Shown here: positions 1 to 12,475 of the stretch, piece by piece
Layout of the letters: each line of letters opens with the position of its first letter
Position numbering within the stretch: the stretch's first letter is position 1
NCBI GenBank assembly: GCA_000827265.1
Contig: KN834753.1
Span: 836,686-900,685 of the forward strand
Reading direction: 5' to 3'
Source: Collybiopsis luxurians FD-317 M1
Lineage: Eukaryota > Basidiomycota > Agaricomycetes > Agaricales > Omphalotaceae
DNA: 64,000 nt
Position numbers and translations under genes: made by a program
The notes under the pieces: generated by a model
Told to the model about the DNA's origin: nothing
The model's input: the letters and a program-made list of their open reading frames with translations, nothing else
Databases searched by the model: none

Positions 1-1115
1 CGCCTACCGATACAATACCTTAAGAATTTATAATTATTTAGTAAGTTAGAGCGCTGAAACTCGTAGGCTGCAAACCTTTATGAAGCGGTATAAACCAAGC
101 CCATCCGGATTCGTCTGGGTAAAATAAAATATATCCGGATGAGACTCCGAATTAGCAAGAGGGAGCGATACAGACCTGTGAGAGCCTCAAACCAAGGGGC
201 GTTCTCCCTTTCTGTTCCTGGAGAGTACACACCAGCGCCTTTCCAGTATCCCCAAGTCGCAATATTGCGGAAGGACTCATTGAACACCCGGGTCTTTAGG
301 TACTTTGTCGATAATATACCGTTTCGTCCGGATGCATCCACGAGCCAATCGAAAGATATGGTTCCGCTTTGCCCATACTTTGAACTCCAAGAAGCAGAAA
401 CCGGGAGACTCTTGTCTGTTTCAGAGAAATGTATCTCGTTAACAGCAACTCCATTGAAAACACGCGCTCCGCTCTCGGCGGCGTGCTTAAGGAGAAGTTC
501 GTCGAATTCCGAACGTAACTACATGGAAAAAAGTCAAAACATCTTGCAGGTCAGGGTGAGGAGGATGTACATACGAGATTCAAGGCGCTGTTTTCCAAGT
601 TAAATTGGATAAAGTTAGTATCTAGCAAAGGATTAGGGCGTCGATCTCAACCCAAATCCACTGACAACATACAGCCTTCTCTCTTGTACTGGTTGAGTTT
701 GATTGCTGCCCCAGGCTAATTGGAAATCATCAGCACTTAGAGTATAGGAGAGGTATGTTACCCTAACGGACCTTCCTAACGAAACCGCAGTTCTTCACTT
801 TCTGCCTCGCATCGATGAAATCCATAAAGGCATTGAAAGAAGGAAGCATGCTTTCCCCTATGTGATACCTCGGGAAATGGTCTTTCTCGAGGACGGTCAC
901 CTCAAAGCCCTCTAAACGTCAACAATGAGTGAAGTACTGACAGTCTAACAGATTGACTTGCCTCTAGCGAGAGCACAAGCAGTATATGCACCTGCAGGGC
1001 CTCCGCCAATAACGAGGATTCTGGTAGACTTTGGCTAAGAAATTAGTGGGTTTAGTTTCTTGTCGCAAGGGGCATGTACTAGATACCAGCCACGTACCAC
1101 GACAGGAATACCCAT
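1..1115 (-). CDS. Flavin-dependent halogenase, N-terminal part (runs off left edge)
   Basis: Would halogenate an activated, probably aromatic, substrate using FADH2, halide and O2. Inferred exons (minus): 1098-1115, 962-1034, 772-911, 673-715, 575-621, 176-518 and 76-114; the rest lies beyond base 1. All joins keep frame. Residues 16-21 give the FAD-binding GGGPAG. VTVLEKDHFPRYHIGESMLP is a family motif, and GWAWFIP carries the WxWxIP signature that separates halogenases from monooxygenases. The ATG at 1115 opens a six-codon first exon; without that exon the next one has an upstream in-frame stop. The intron at 912-961 is GC-AG. No polyketide synthase, NRPS or terpene synthase is visible in the window, so any cluster would extend leftwards. 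No frame break is seen in the visible part. Confidence 0.85.
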
Positions 1116-4100
1116 TTTACGAATTAAGATGAGGAGAGTGCTCTGAAAATGTGAACCGTTTTATACTGCGCACATCCATGGATTCCGAGTAAACCAAGTG
1201 AAGCTAGAACGAAAAGCGTGACAAGAAAAGAAAAATGAAGGCGATGGATATTGCTCGATGCTCCTCGGGACATACGAAACTGTAAAATGACGAACGCCAG
1301 ATGCTCCACTGCGTACACCAAGAGGAGCTAACTTGGTTACTGCTAGTCTTGGTTATCTGTACAGCAAAATCTCTACGGGCATGACTCCAAGGCGGTGTGA
1401 ACTTCCTTGGAAAGGACAGGCATCTGTAAGCGAAAACTCCAAGTATGGCCAGGTCCTATGCCGTGAGTTGTCAGTCCAGAGTTGAACCGACTTCGCTACG
1501 TGCTTAGGCTGGAAGAGCTAGTATAGCAAGTTCAATTAGCAACACAGTGAATACTCCTGTGTTGCCTAATTTGACTTTACCGCGATAGGTCATCATTCGA
1601 TCTGCTCCGGTACTTAAGTATGGAATTCGATTCAAGTGGCTAAAAACAAACAGGCCTCTCACGTAAGGAATTTTGACTTTGGCCTGGGCCAGTTTTAGCT
1701 GGATGCTACACCAATTACGCATCCTTCATATCATACATACATCTGAGACCACTTAAGTAGCTGTTTGAATCGAGGAAGCGGAGAAAAAGATAGACCGGCC
1801 GGGGTCTATTAAAAGAAGAAACATAGTTATGGAGAGTTGTGTATGTTAATATCGGTTCTATCTCGGACTAATATGATGTGTCCTAGAATATTCGACTAGT
1901 AGCAGATTTTGAATGGATGCAGGTGCTGCTTACATGGGTGGCACAGAATAGTGGACGGGACAATCAGGACGGCAGACCCGTAAGTAATAGGCAAGTTGCC
2001 TGGTCAACATCGCCCAGTTCTAAATCAGCATCCACCGCTTCAGGCCGTGTCTCTAAAATTTTTCTCGTGAGGTCCACTTGACTCATCGTCCTAACATCAT
2101 GAAAGCTCTTGAGAACAGAAACTTCCTTGCCACCGTTAGGTCATGATTACCCGAAAATGCTCGTGCCCTTTTCGGACTTGATCAGAATGTTTAAAAGCTG
2201 TGGCTGAATTCTAAAACTAGAATAAAATAGTTCGCCAACTCGGTTTATTCATAAATGGCAAGTAATAGTACCAAGTTAATGTCCTGGCGCCACGAAAACC
2301 CGATGTGACGGTTAGTCCATATCATTCTTTATGTTATCCACCCGGAGGTCGTAGTATGTAGAGATCTCTGTGTAAAATTACTGATCTTTTGACACCACAA
2401 CTCATGTGACTCGCATTTTAGTGGTTTACAGGGGAAGCCACTTTGGTACGCATCCTCACGATGCTCCATTTTCTCTATTGATCAGTCCTTCGAATTTTTG
2501 ATGAGAAACTATACCTTCGCTGACTGAACGCTGTTGATTGTCTCGCAAGGAGGTTGCTTAACCTGCTATGGGAGTCCCTTCTGCCAAAGCCTCCTTTCCT
2601 TTTCGAGAACCGAGAAACTTGGCGGTAGTAGCATACGTCAATTTCTATCAGTCCCTAAGCCATTGATGGACCTTACCTTTGAGGGATGCACACACGTACA
2701 CAATACTACCAGACCAAGTAATTATTTGAATACCCGATGACCAGTTATCATTCAACATAGGTGCACCGCAAATATTTTGGTGGAACTGATTTCAACTGGG
2801 CAACAAACCGAGATTGCTTTATCTGCAGGCATGCAGGAGTCGATCGTCGGGCCTGCTACTTGAGGACAGATATTAATTGCGATAAAAGAACTGCAAATCA
2901 CTGTTTCTGCAGACTCAGCAAACAGCGTCGATATCAGCGTACCGGAGTTGGCGGCCTTAGAGTAAGAATGAATCCATTGTAACTACATAGTTTGATTGAC
3001 CTTGTCATTCAAATTTGCAGCGTTTATCAACCGAAGAAGGCATAACATGCTGACTGTTCGTTAGATCGACTCCTCGGTTTCCATTCCGTTCTATGTCTAC
3101 CTTTTACTACAAAGACCTAGACGGTCACACGTTTGTCTCTCTGCTCTAGTGGGAGGCTAACCTTTGAGCCAAGTCGAGAGGAGGCCAAGAACGATTTGTA
3201 TGCCAGAGTGATTGCCCGACTTTGAGAATTTAATGTACGGCTATAGTAAATCTTCATTGTTACATAGTCATCGTGATGCACGCCCATTACTAGGAGCATA
3301 TTTTGGCTCATATGGTGTGCACATTTGCTAGCGTCGGTTCCGTCCTACGTGCATCTTGCAGACGGGGCTTTCCGCTAGCATATGTATTGCATCTACTAAC
3401 ATGACTTCTTTTGAATTCATGCAACTCGTTGGCGTGCCTTTCGACAGACATGTGTGCCATCAATAGGGATGTTCTACTTGAATAAATTTCACAGGATTTA
3501 CCTTGAACAGACTGGAATAAAGTTGCTAATGAGGCTGTTACCGCATGGTAAAGCAAGCTCGCGGGTACCATGTCGGATGGAGGGTGACAGCTACCGTCAG
3601 GAGTGACTCAAGACTTCGGACAAGATCGACAACTCTGGACTGATTAACCTTGTCAACACCGCTTCTCCATCAATGATCCACCCATCATTCTATAGAGATG
3701 AATTCCTGCTCGAAGATTCAAAATTGACGGAAAAGCAGAGGAATGATGAGTTAGATTACGTTGTCAAAGGACTGGCCTGAATAAGATTTCTTTGCAAGAG
3801 TATTCATGAGCAGTCGGTAACAGAGGCAGAGACCTTGCTCAGCCTTCCAAAGTCTGTTTGACCGGAGTCTTCATTCGTTGTCGAATAAGATTGTGGTACC
3901 ATCTGTTAAATACGCCTGATTATTGGGAAGTTATTCGGGCCAGGGCAGGTTTTGAACGAGGTTACGATTACAGACAAAATCCACAACCGGGCTCGTATTC
4001 ACACCGGAAATAGAAGAAATGGTTCCATCGTAACGAGTAGTACTGGTGATGGAGTATCCTGCGTAGAAGACTCGAGAGAGGGATCAGAGTCGGGTTTGCT

Positions 4101-7100
4101 AAAATGCTTTCCTGCGAAGACGTCAAACTGTAAATGCTCTGTATAAGGCACGAGTTGGAATCTCATAGTCAACATGAAAAAGAAATTAATGTCAACTACG
4201 GTCACATGCTGGTGAGTGGCAAACGCCGAAAATTTGATCAATCTTTCGATGTCATCTTTTACTCTGGCCGTTTATTTGTTCCATTTATCTCTGCAATGGG
4301 CATCGACTATCAACTCAAATATCTAGATCGCACATTGAAAAGCATCAGAAATGGTGAGCGAATTCTGAGTCGGGTGTCTATTCTGTTGAACCTGAATATT
4401 CAAGTTGGACTCGATTGCCAATCTAAGCCCTGTCAAAGCTCAAGCACTCTCGTTTCTGTTCGGAAACTTACGATTCGAGGTCGCCGCACCCTGCGATGAT
4501 TCCAGTATTAATTCTTGTCAAACTAACATTATCTATTCCAATATTGTCCCCAAAGTTGTCTGTCGTGGCCCACTTGCGCCAGTGTACCTTCAGGATACGT
4601 CAAGGTTCTTAATTTCCGCTGTTTAATCCCGAAAGTTGGACTTCCCCTCCTAAGCTTGAACGTGTACCTATTGTCTGGGTTTGAATTTTTGTGTGCGTTG
4701 CGGCAACGTTGATTTGTCGGATAATGACCTGACAAATTTTTAGGTAGCGGGGCAGAACTCCATGCGATCATAGTTCGGCTTTCTCAGAGCAAGGAATCAG
4801 GGTCATGAAAATGTACCCTCTATCCATTCCTTAATTTATTTACGACTTCGTTTTTATCCTATGGTGCAATCGCTTCCTGCTTGCTTTTTTCAAGTGGGCC
4901 ACCGGTTTCCATTTCGTCGCGTCGCTTCATGCTGAGTTGTATATGCATTTTGCCCGTCAAGTCTTCTGCCAACAATGCCGTATGATGTTCTCTGCGAGTG
5001 CCTTCTTTCTGTTCTCACATACAGAAAAACTTACATTCAAGTTCGCCGCCCTAAGGATTCGTTACACACATCAAGATTCTCGCTCGCAGTTGCTATATGT
5101 AAATGAAATTAACTCAAAGCGAGCGGACTTTGGATTCATGTGTCGTACTTCTGACCAAGACTGATCTTTGCCGACCCAACAGTTTGCACGCAAATCAAGG
5201 TCTGGAGTTGGCCGGAAATAAGAGGGGAGGACTGCAAGAGTCAATACTCAGATTCTAATTGGACGTCAAAGCGTAAGTGGCATCTCCGCTATTCAGCGGG
5301 ACAAGTCGTTTCTTCATCTTTGACAGAAAAGGACCTGCTTGAGAGGGCCTAGAATAACATCTGAACCGCCGAGCTTTGAAATGCAAGAGACAAGCTAATC
5401 TATATGGGGGAACAATAAAAAGCAATATGCAAATACTCATTCTAGGTTCATAGACTCAGTTGTTTCAATAAGCTGACCTTTGCCTGTCTATATTGTATGT
5501 GCTGTAGAGCCCTGGAGACTCCGGATGCAATCTAGTCTCTGCGATCAAAGCACCTCAGAAGAAGATCATTCCAATTGTCGCCTACAATTTTTTTTCTCCA
5601 GGCTGACAGCGATTGGCCTTGGGAATAGCTTTGATTGAACAAATGATTTATCTCCGGAAAACATCAACATCGGCCCAATAGTCGAATCAAAGATAGCCAA
5701 GTTAGTGGTATAGATGATACCTACTAGTACATTGTCACGCAGACTCAGCACTTACAGTGCTGCGGAATTTTCCACATGGGGGCCGTTCTCAAAACGCCGG
5801 CATTATATCCAAAAAACGTTAGGCTGCAGAACAGAGTATTAATGTTCGCTACCGATCTCACCATCCCTACAGTAGATCACTGAATGGCTGCCTCGGGTTG
5901 GAATCGTGACGGTTTTAAGTAAAGTACTAGCAATTACTGTAGTTGGCCAAGTCATCATTTGAAGACATGCATCTTTCAAAGGCATCTCGACGGCATCCTG
6001 TACCCTCGCTTCGAATGCCAAATTGGCGCAGATAGACGCGTGACGTCATTTGCATTTCCCAATCGGTCGGCTGTAACAGTGTAAGAAAACTCGAAAGCAG
6101 AGCAGTCATTAAGGAATAATAGAACACTAATTATGAGTACATTGAGCTGAAACTAAACCAATATAGGGTAGAGTCTGGTAAAGACGAAGATATTAACCGA
6201 TGACATTCTATAGTACAACACCAATAAAGGCGACTCCGCGACATCCCGCTGGATCCAGCCCTGAGCGTACCAGTTCCCAGATACTATATGACAACGCAAT
6301 AGACGTCGAAAAGGTATGCTAAGGTAAAACTCCTTTGGCATCATCGGAGGAATATAACCACAAGGGGAAGAAGCTAAATACAACTTCTGAAGGGTCTTAG
6401 AATCCCTGCAGAAAGACAATGATGTAAGTAGGAAAAAAAGTAGTGCAGATGAAAGGCTACTTACGAGCAATGAATTCTAGAATGGTTGCGAATAATGCAG
6501 GATGAATCGTACGACGTTTTGAACGGTACACATATTTGCAGTGCGGAGGCTGATAGCAGAATATCAAGCACTTTGCACACCATTCTCTATGGAAAGCGTC
6601 ATCCATGGAATGCATGGGATGGGAGGGAGGCTTGTCATTTGGGCACCCGCATCGTACAAGGAAATGCGAATCGAAATGGTCGCATTTATGAGAGGATTTG
6701 TCGCCCATGTTGTCGTCTGGACACGAGTAGCAGGAAGAGCCGTTGGTGTTGATGTCCCAAGGAGTCGAGATGCGAGCCATATAGTGAAGGGCTTGAGGTG
6801 GGGGCTATTTGAGAGACGGAGAGTGGTTTTCGAGACCTAATATACGAAATACGAGTTGACCGAAAAAGTTGAAATTTATTCTTTAAGTCGCCGCGACACA
6901 AGTATAGCTGGGATGAAGATGGAAGTCTTACCAGCCAATCTAAGGTCCGCGTTAAACGGAAATAGAGGGCAACGCGTTGAGGGAAGGGTATCGGTATTGC
7001 AGGACGGGCTGCCCGGGGACCAGAAGAGACAAAGAAGTAAAAGGAGGGATGAGGGTTCCGGGGAAGGCAGAATGTGAACGCGCATCGGATATAAGGTAAT

Positions 7101-8603
7101 GAACAGCGAAATATCTTCGGATGTATGATCGCCTATGTAGAGTAAAATATTCAACAGCCAAGTTGACATTTCAATTCTAGCGGGTTTGTTGAGGTCCCTT
7201 TCAGATTTCCTTTCAGATTTCAAGTAATGAGATAGTTTTTGCAGTTAGGTACTTTGCCCAGATTTGGGGAGTAAGTCCCCGTCGCGGCATGGCCTCCACG
7301 AGCGTGAAACACGGATCTGCCCTCATAGGATTGAGGATGGATGAAAGTTCAGGTCTTAATAAGGAACGCTTACGTTATACCGAATGCACCGACGGCGATG
7401 TTGTGGGTAAGGGCGATTACATTGCCGCCCATCTTCTTACCGTTCTTTTCAGAGCCAAGATTTCGAGGTCAACGCGTCAACGTTCCATCGCCAGCTATTC
7501 TTGCAGCCTGTATTTTCTCTATGAGGTAGGGATCTCAGCTACGATGAAGAATTCCAACATACAGCCTTGGCCAAATACTTTTGTTCTGTTCATCAAAGGC
7601 GTGGCGTCTTCCTGGACCGACCTCCTCGCCATCTTTTTCTCTTGTTACAAGTTTGTTTACAACGCCACTGCCTATTTCAATTTCGGCGAAAGGTCCGTGT
7701 TTTATGCGGTTACTTGCTCCATTTTTTTCCACTCCGTCCTTTCCACCATTGCGTCAGCCTCGAGTTCACAGTTGAAACGGATACTGATGCTTTCTTTTTC
7801 AAGACAAACCTCACCGTTGTAGGGTGACGAGCAGGGAGCGTCAATTCTTCATTTCTGACTTGTGGAGAGCAGACGAGCTCGCGGTCATTTTACAATCATC
7901 CTCAACTCCGCTGTTACTTTTCTCCTGATTCCTGACAGGTCAAATCGAAAATCTGCCAACCGTTTGGTTCTCCTGGAACCAAGTAGATGCCCGTTTCCCG
8001 TCTTGCTTTTTGTGTTGTTAACAGGCCGGTATTCATTCCTCAACCGCGTAAACATCCGCTATCTTTTTCGCCTCCAGTATCGATCACAGCAACACGCAGC
8101 TTCCGCGTGTTGCTATAAACGTCCATTAAATCTTCGTCTGTAGTCTATGGTATGTCATATCTTGTATAAGTTGTATAGAAAATTTGTTCCCTGCTTTGCA
8201 AATCTGTTATGTATATCGTCACAAACAGGATATTGGCTCCTGGCCTTATGAATTCTTACATGTACCGGCTCAGGAAGGATGTAAGGTCAACACTTTACAT
8301 ATGTACCGCAACAGCCCGGTCCTGTGTTCAGGAAGTTAAAACAGGCTGCACGGTCCGTATGAGATTCACTCGTCGGGCCTACCTAGCTGTTTGTCGTGGC
8401 GCACGTTTGCGTGGCATGCACCTGACCGTGTCTCCAATCATTCGACGGCACTGGATATACCGCTTGCGGACTGCTTCGATTCATCTTCCCAATGACAACT
8501 GTCATGTGTACTTGCCAGATAATCCTTCCTATATCCGTTTCGCTGTCTTCATCTCCTCAAATCCCTTACTTTTGACTCACGCTGCCCTTGGGCAGCGCCA
8601 GTC
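1116..8603. other. Gene-poor 7.5-kb stretch without a recognised intact gene
   Basis: Only short, stop-interrupted frames occur on both strands, and none gives a recognisable spliced protein. Two things are visible. One is a LOV/PAS-like fragment near 1940-2090 (minus), listed separately. The other is a minus-strand frame at 6457-6780 of about 107 residues, rich in Cys and His (for example CPDDNMGDKSSHKC), followed by a canonical GTAAGT donor and a plausible acceptor, but no continuation that I recognise. A third minus-strand stretch at about 7230-7730 has protein-like pieces flanked by splice-like sites; I could not assign it. Decayed genes or relics of mobile DNA are possible, but no terminal repeats or transposase motifs were seen. 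Confidence 0.5.
1940..2090 (-). pseudogene. Decayed LOV/PAS-like fragment
   Basis: Reading the minus strand from about 2085 gives MSQVDLTRKILETRPEAVDA, followed by DLELGDVDQATC. This resembles the lead-in to LOV photoreceptor domains of basidiomycete white-collar-like proteins. The frame then ends in a stop, but the adjacent frame continues with VCRPDCPVHYSVPPM, the position where LOV domains usually have xxPDxPIVYCSPxF. The flavin-binding cysteine motif (NCRFLQ) was not found downstream. The similarity is from memory and short, so chance resemblance is possible. Confidence 0.3.
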
Positions 8604-10440
8604 ATGACGGCGGAGCTGTTTGCTCTGTTGTCCACAACTGTATCTATTGCTTTTCAAGTCAAAAGCACAATTGAGCAGGTATTGTATACAAATTTTTTTT
8701 TTCCATCAAGGACGAGTAAACCCTCCGTAGATTAGATACAATCGAGAAACCCATCAACAGTTGGTCAATCGTATCACAAGTTCCTTGAAGCAGTTGCAGT
8801 CTGAATCGAAGAAGATTCCTCGGGCGTCCCCTGGTTTGATTAGCGCGGTGAAAAAGCTGCAGTCGTAAGGATCCGTTTGGTATCAATAATGTTTCATTTG
8901 TTGAATAGCGTTTACAGAAAACTTCAACAGATCTTGGAAAAGTGCCAACAGTCTCAGACTCGTAATGTTTTGGGCTCCAGAGTATTAGAATGGTTTTACA
9001 AGGACTCGATCGCTTCGGCGCTCAAGGACATCGAAACGCAAATCTCATTTTGTTTCCAAGAATTTGGCGTTCGTGGCATGTTAATGGAGCGTACCTTTCC
9101 AGTCATGACTAACTTTCTTCGGTCTTCAGGCATTAGGTGCTGTCAGAATTGAACGCAAACTCGGTGATCACAACGCTCAAGTCAACCGTAAATTGGATGA
9201 ATTATTACGAAGGGCACCTGCTTCAAAACCCATTCGTCGAAGTAGTGTTGAGGGTAAAGCTCGTGGAGAGGTCGGAACGCCGATCCCTCTCCAAGCTCGC
9301 ACCGCGAGCGGAAGCAGTACCGGAAGTGAATATGCTCCGGAACCCCCAGGCTTGCTTAGTGGCCGCTCAAAGAGAGTGCCCGCTACTTCATTTCCTAGCC
9401 CAGTTCGCTCCGAATCTCACATGTCTGCATCTACGGATTCTACACCCGATCCAAGTTCCATCCACCGCTCATACTCTCCACCTGTGACAGTATTAATGAG
9501 CAAAGCTATACGGCCCAAGGGCATGCCTATTTTCTCGCGTCAACATGCTCGGTCTATTAGCTTTCTCCCCTCAATGAAGTCGGAGTCCAGTATTTCCTCT
9601 CTCCCTCCTATCAACCAAGATCTTTCCAGGACTGGTTCTGTATACGAAGTCCAGGCCAATGAACTGGATTCAGAATGTAAACGCCTTCGATCGCTCAAGC
9701 ATCCGTCAGAAGCATTAATACCCGGTAGGAAAGCGGTTGCTCTCAGACGGAGGGTGTACGCATCGAACAGGAACGTTAGTACCGCAGCGGCGCTGGCCAG
9801 ATCCCTCACCTACTTGGCCAGATGTTTGAAGGACATTCATGTTGATTCACATCTCACTGGAAACAAGGTCAGCGCAGAGTTGACTGCCGTTCTATCGGAG
9901 AGTGTGGAGCTCTACAAAGCAGCGTTCAAGGAAGACAAGGCGTGTAGGGTAGATCTGGCCACAGCCTTGTACAACCTATCCGTACGCCAGAGCGAGCCGG
10001 CATCCCAGAAACCTATTTCGTCTAGTCTTACTTCATTAAACACAGCCATTTCGTTTCATGAAATCCAGAGGTCAAAAAAATTAACCGCAGCGTTGGCAGC
10101 AGCAGAGGAAGCTGTGCACCACTTTACTGTCCTGGAAAGGGAAGATCCGGACGCATTCGGAATGGATCTGGCGAACGCTCTGCTCAACCTCTCCTTTGTT
10201 CTCTCTGATACTGGTAACAACGAGAAGGCGTTGATGATCTCACGCAAGGCGGTGATGCTCAGTTATCGGCTGCCTCTGCCCCATACCCAGGAACGAGTAC
10301 GGAACACTCGAACGCTCCACAAAGCCTTAATGCGGGTTTCTTATTGCCTGGACAGTCTTGGTCGAGTTGAAGAGGCGCGGGAGGCGGAGATAGAAGCCAA
10401 TGATGTATTGAAGAAGCCTTTCTTTACGAGTGGATCTTGA
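8604..10440 (+). CDS. HeLo-like (MLKL-NTD-type) N-terminal domain plus TPR-like protein
   Basis: Predicted 556 residues from four exons (8604-8678, 8731-8864, 8918-9068, 9130-10440); all joins keep frame. The first ~140 residues form an all-alpha bundle: a hydrophobic first helix (LFALLSTTVSIAFQV), then YNRETHQQLVNRI, and later a long helix ending in RKLGDHNAQVNRKLDELLRR. This pattern matches the fungal HeLo-like/MLKL-NTD domain found at the N-terminus of many basidiomycete STAND-type and kinase proteins. Residues ~140-240 are Ser/Pro-rich and probably disordered. The C-terminal half carries TPR-like helical pairs (LARSLTYLARCL, LANALLNLSFVLSDTG, HKALMRVSYCLDSLGR). No NB-ARC or NACHT P-loop is seen. 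A role in cell death or self/non-self signalling is inference from the domain type only. Confidence 0.75.
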
Positions 10441-10606
10441 AGATATACTGCAATTCTCCAGAATAGGTCGGATAGGCTAACAGACGCAAAAAATAAATAA
10501 ATATTCAGCATGGGGCTTAGTATACAAAACATGGTAGTAACGATTGTTTATTTTTGTACATCAGGTGTTAAGATTATCATTAGTAGAGATAACGGTATAA
10601 TAGACG

Positions 10607-11762
10607 CTAAATTGTTGTCTTTATGTACCATCCGTCCCTCGTCCTCCTCAACCCTCGGAAAATAATCTGGGGGCCCAGAAAATCTACTTTTCGCATCCCA
10701 CCCGGCAAATCTCCCCGTAAATGGTACGCATACGCAACCTGTTCCCTTTCTTCTGCGGTAATGACATCGTTATAAAAATCAGAGTGAACAATGGGATCCT
10801 GGAGACTTGCACACAGCTGATACAAAACGTCATACACGGTAATGCCGCTCGAAGAACTTGCATATACGTCAATATACCAAGGTAGGAGGGGATGATATAG
10901 CTTCATTTCGTGAGTGGGAGGGGTAGTAGCTAATTGATACATGTCAACCAGAGTTGAAGGGCGTTCGGGATTGGAAAATAGCGTAGTGGTATAAGACGAA
11001 CGCAGGTCAAGAAATAGGGGAAAGTCACGCGGGGGTTGATACTGCAAGAGAAGATTCAAAGTCTCGGTGCTAGAGACACATGCGGGTTCTAATAAACGAT
11101 AGGTAAGATAGGATATAATGAGACCGGTACAGACACGTACTACTTAAACAGCTTTTCATTTTAACGGATACGGTCGGTCGATATCCAGTTCTCCAATGAG
11201 ACGGACGACCTTTAACTCGAAAGCGAGGTACTGATAAGATTGGCACCAGTTTTTCGTCAAGAGCTCGCATCCTGGCCGACTGGAGAGTTATATCAGACGC
11301 TGGAATCTGAGGAACCTTGCGACGGCGACGTCGTCTGCGTGGAAGAATAACAGGCGTAGCCACATAACTCAAAGGAGGTACCGGGCCTGGAGGAAGGGAA
11401 GGAAGGGGCCAGTGGTATGAATAAGGCGTCGGAACGGGAAATTCGTCTTCTTCACGGGAGACATCTGCAACTAGTGGCGGAAGGTCTTCTACAGCTGGCG
11501 GGGGAGCTGGCGTCGGAATTTGATAGGAAGGAAGAGGTGCCGTTGGGATAGGAAACGGGGTTGGTACAGGTGTAAAGAACCATGAACCCAGAGCCTGATT
11601 CGGAAAAGGATGCACTGGTGGGACAGAGATTGGATCGAGCCTTGGGGTTAACGGGGGATAGATTGGGTGGGGATAAGGAGTTGCAGGTGCTCCAGTAAAG
11701 TATGCATGTTCTACGGTGTTAGGACGTTGAAGGTTACCCGTTGGCCAAGCATAACTATTCAA
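10607..11762 (-). CDS. DUF6699-domain hypothetical protein
   Basis: Two exons (11144-11762, 10607-11088) give 366 residues in frame. The first ~200 residues are Pro-rich low complexity followed by a basic RRRRRRRK patch, a possible nuclear signal. The C-terminal part, from LNLLLQYQPPRDFPLFLDLR through HPLLPWYIDVYASSSSGITV to VLYQLCASLQ, matches the layout of DUF6699, a basidiomycete-expanded domain of unknown function. An alternative start would splice an upstream exon to replace MNS with a GNP-type junction (donor near 11811), so the N-terminus is uncertain. It is tail-to-tail with the HeLo-TPR gene, 166 bp apart. No function can be named. Confidence 0.75.
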
Positions 11763-12475
11763 AAGTCAAGACCAAAACGAAAGCTTTAAATTTACTAGCA
11801 ACTCACGGATTTCCTCTATAATAGGAAAAATTAGACTGATGTTCAGGGACTTAAAAACAGTGAGTGGACGTACTGATCCATATTTGACTAGAAATTTGAG
11901 GATAGTAGGCACTCCGCCACGTATTTAAGTCCCAGTCGAATTGTGCCTCGTTGTACTCTGGAAGCAACTGGAAGCACAAAAGGTCGTCATCTCACCTGAA
12001 AAGATAAGGTAATTCGAACAAAGCAAGTCATCCATTGTTCCATGATGGGTTTCCAGCAACAGCTTTAAACGCTCGAGTAACGCTCGAGATCTAGAGTCAT
12101 ATTCTGAATGCTGTTGCAACTTGACAGATTATACAACACCACCGGTTCCGACCTTTCCTTTCCTGCATGGGTATAAAGAAGTTTCATTTTGGCAGTGTAC
12201 GTCAGGCAATTGCTACAAGATTACTGCAAGTTTCTGTTTCAACCTCTGATGCATCATCAACTGTATGGATTCCACAGCGATGCAAAAAAACTGGCACCGG
12301 ATTAGCCCTTCCCGCTCTTTTTGCCAAGCTTCCCTGTCCTCTCTTATTTGGGTGAAGAAACGACAAGGAAATCCTAGAGCTGGATCTCTTCCCCCACTGA
12401 CTGCTCCTCTCCCTGTTTTAGCGGCTGGTCCGTACTGTCTCCTCGGCTGGTCCGATACGTTCAATCTCGCACGCT
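11763..12475. other. Intergenic region between divergent genes
   Basis: It separates the DUF6699 gene (minus) from the secreted-protein gene (plus) and should hold both promoters and 5-prime leaders. It may include a short upstream exon of the DUF6699 gene near 11810. Short frames occur but none looks coding. A 10-base direct repeat (AACGCTCGAG) sits at about 12069-12088. Confidence 0.4.

Noticed and set aside
139..603. A 154-codon plus-strand frame over the halogenase
   Set aside because: It is the antisense of halogenase exons and introns; the minus strand has the family motifs and splice signals.
7230..7730. A minus-strand stretch faintly like the C-terminus of SCP-x type thiolases (GGNVIALTHNIAVGAFGIT)
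   Set aside because: Only one short segment is similar, the thiolase His and Cys motifs are missing, and flanking pieces do not align.
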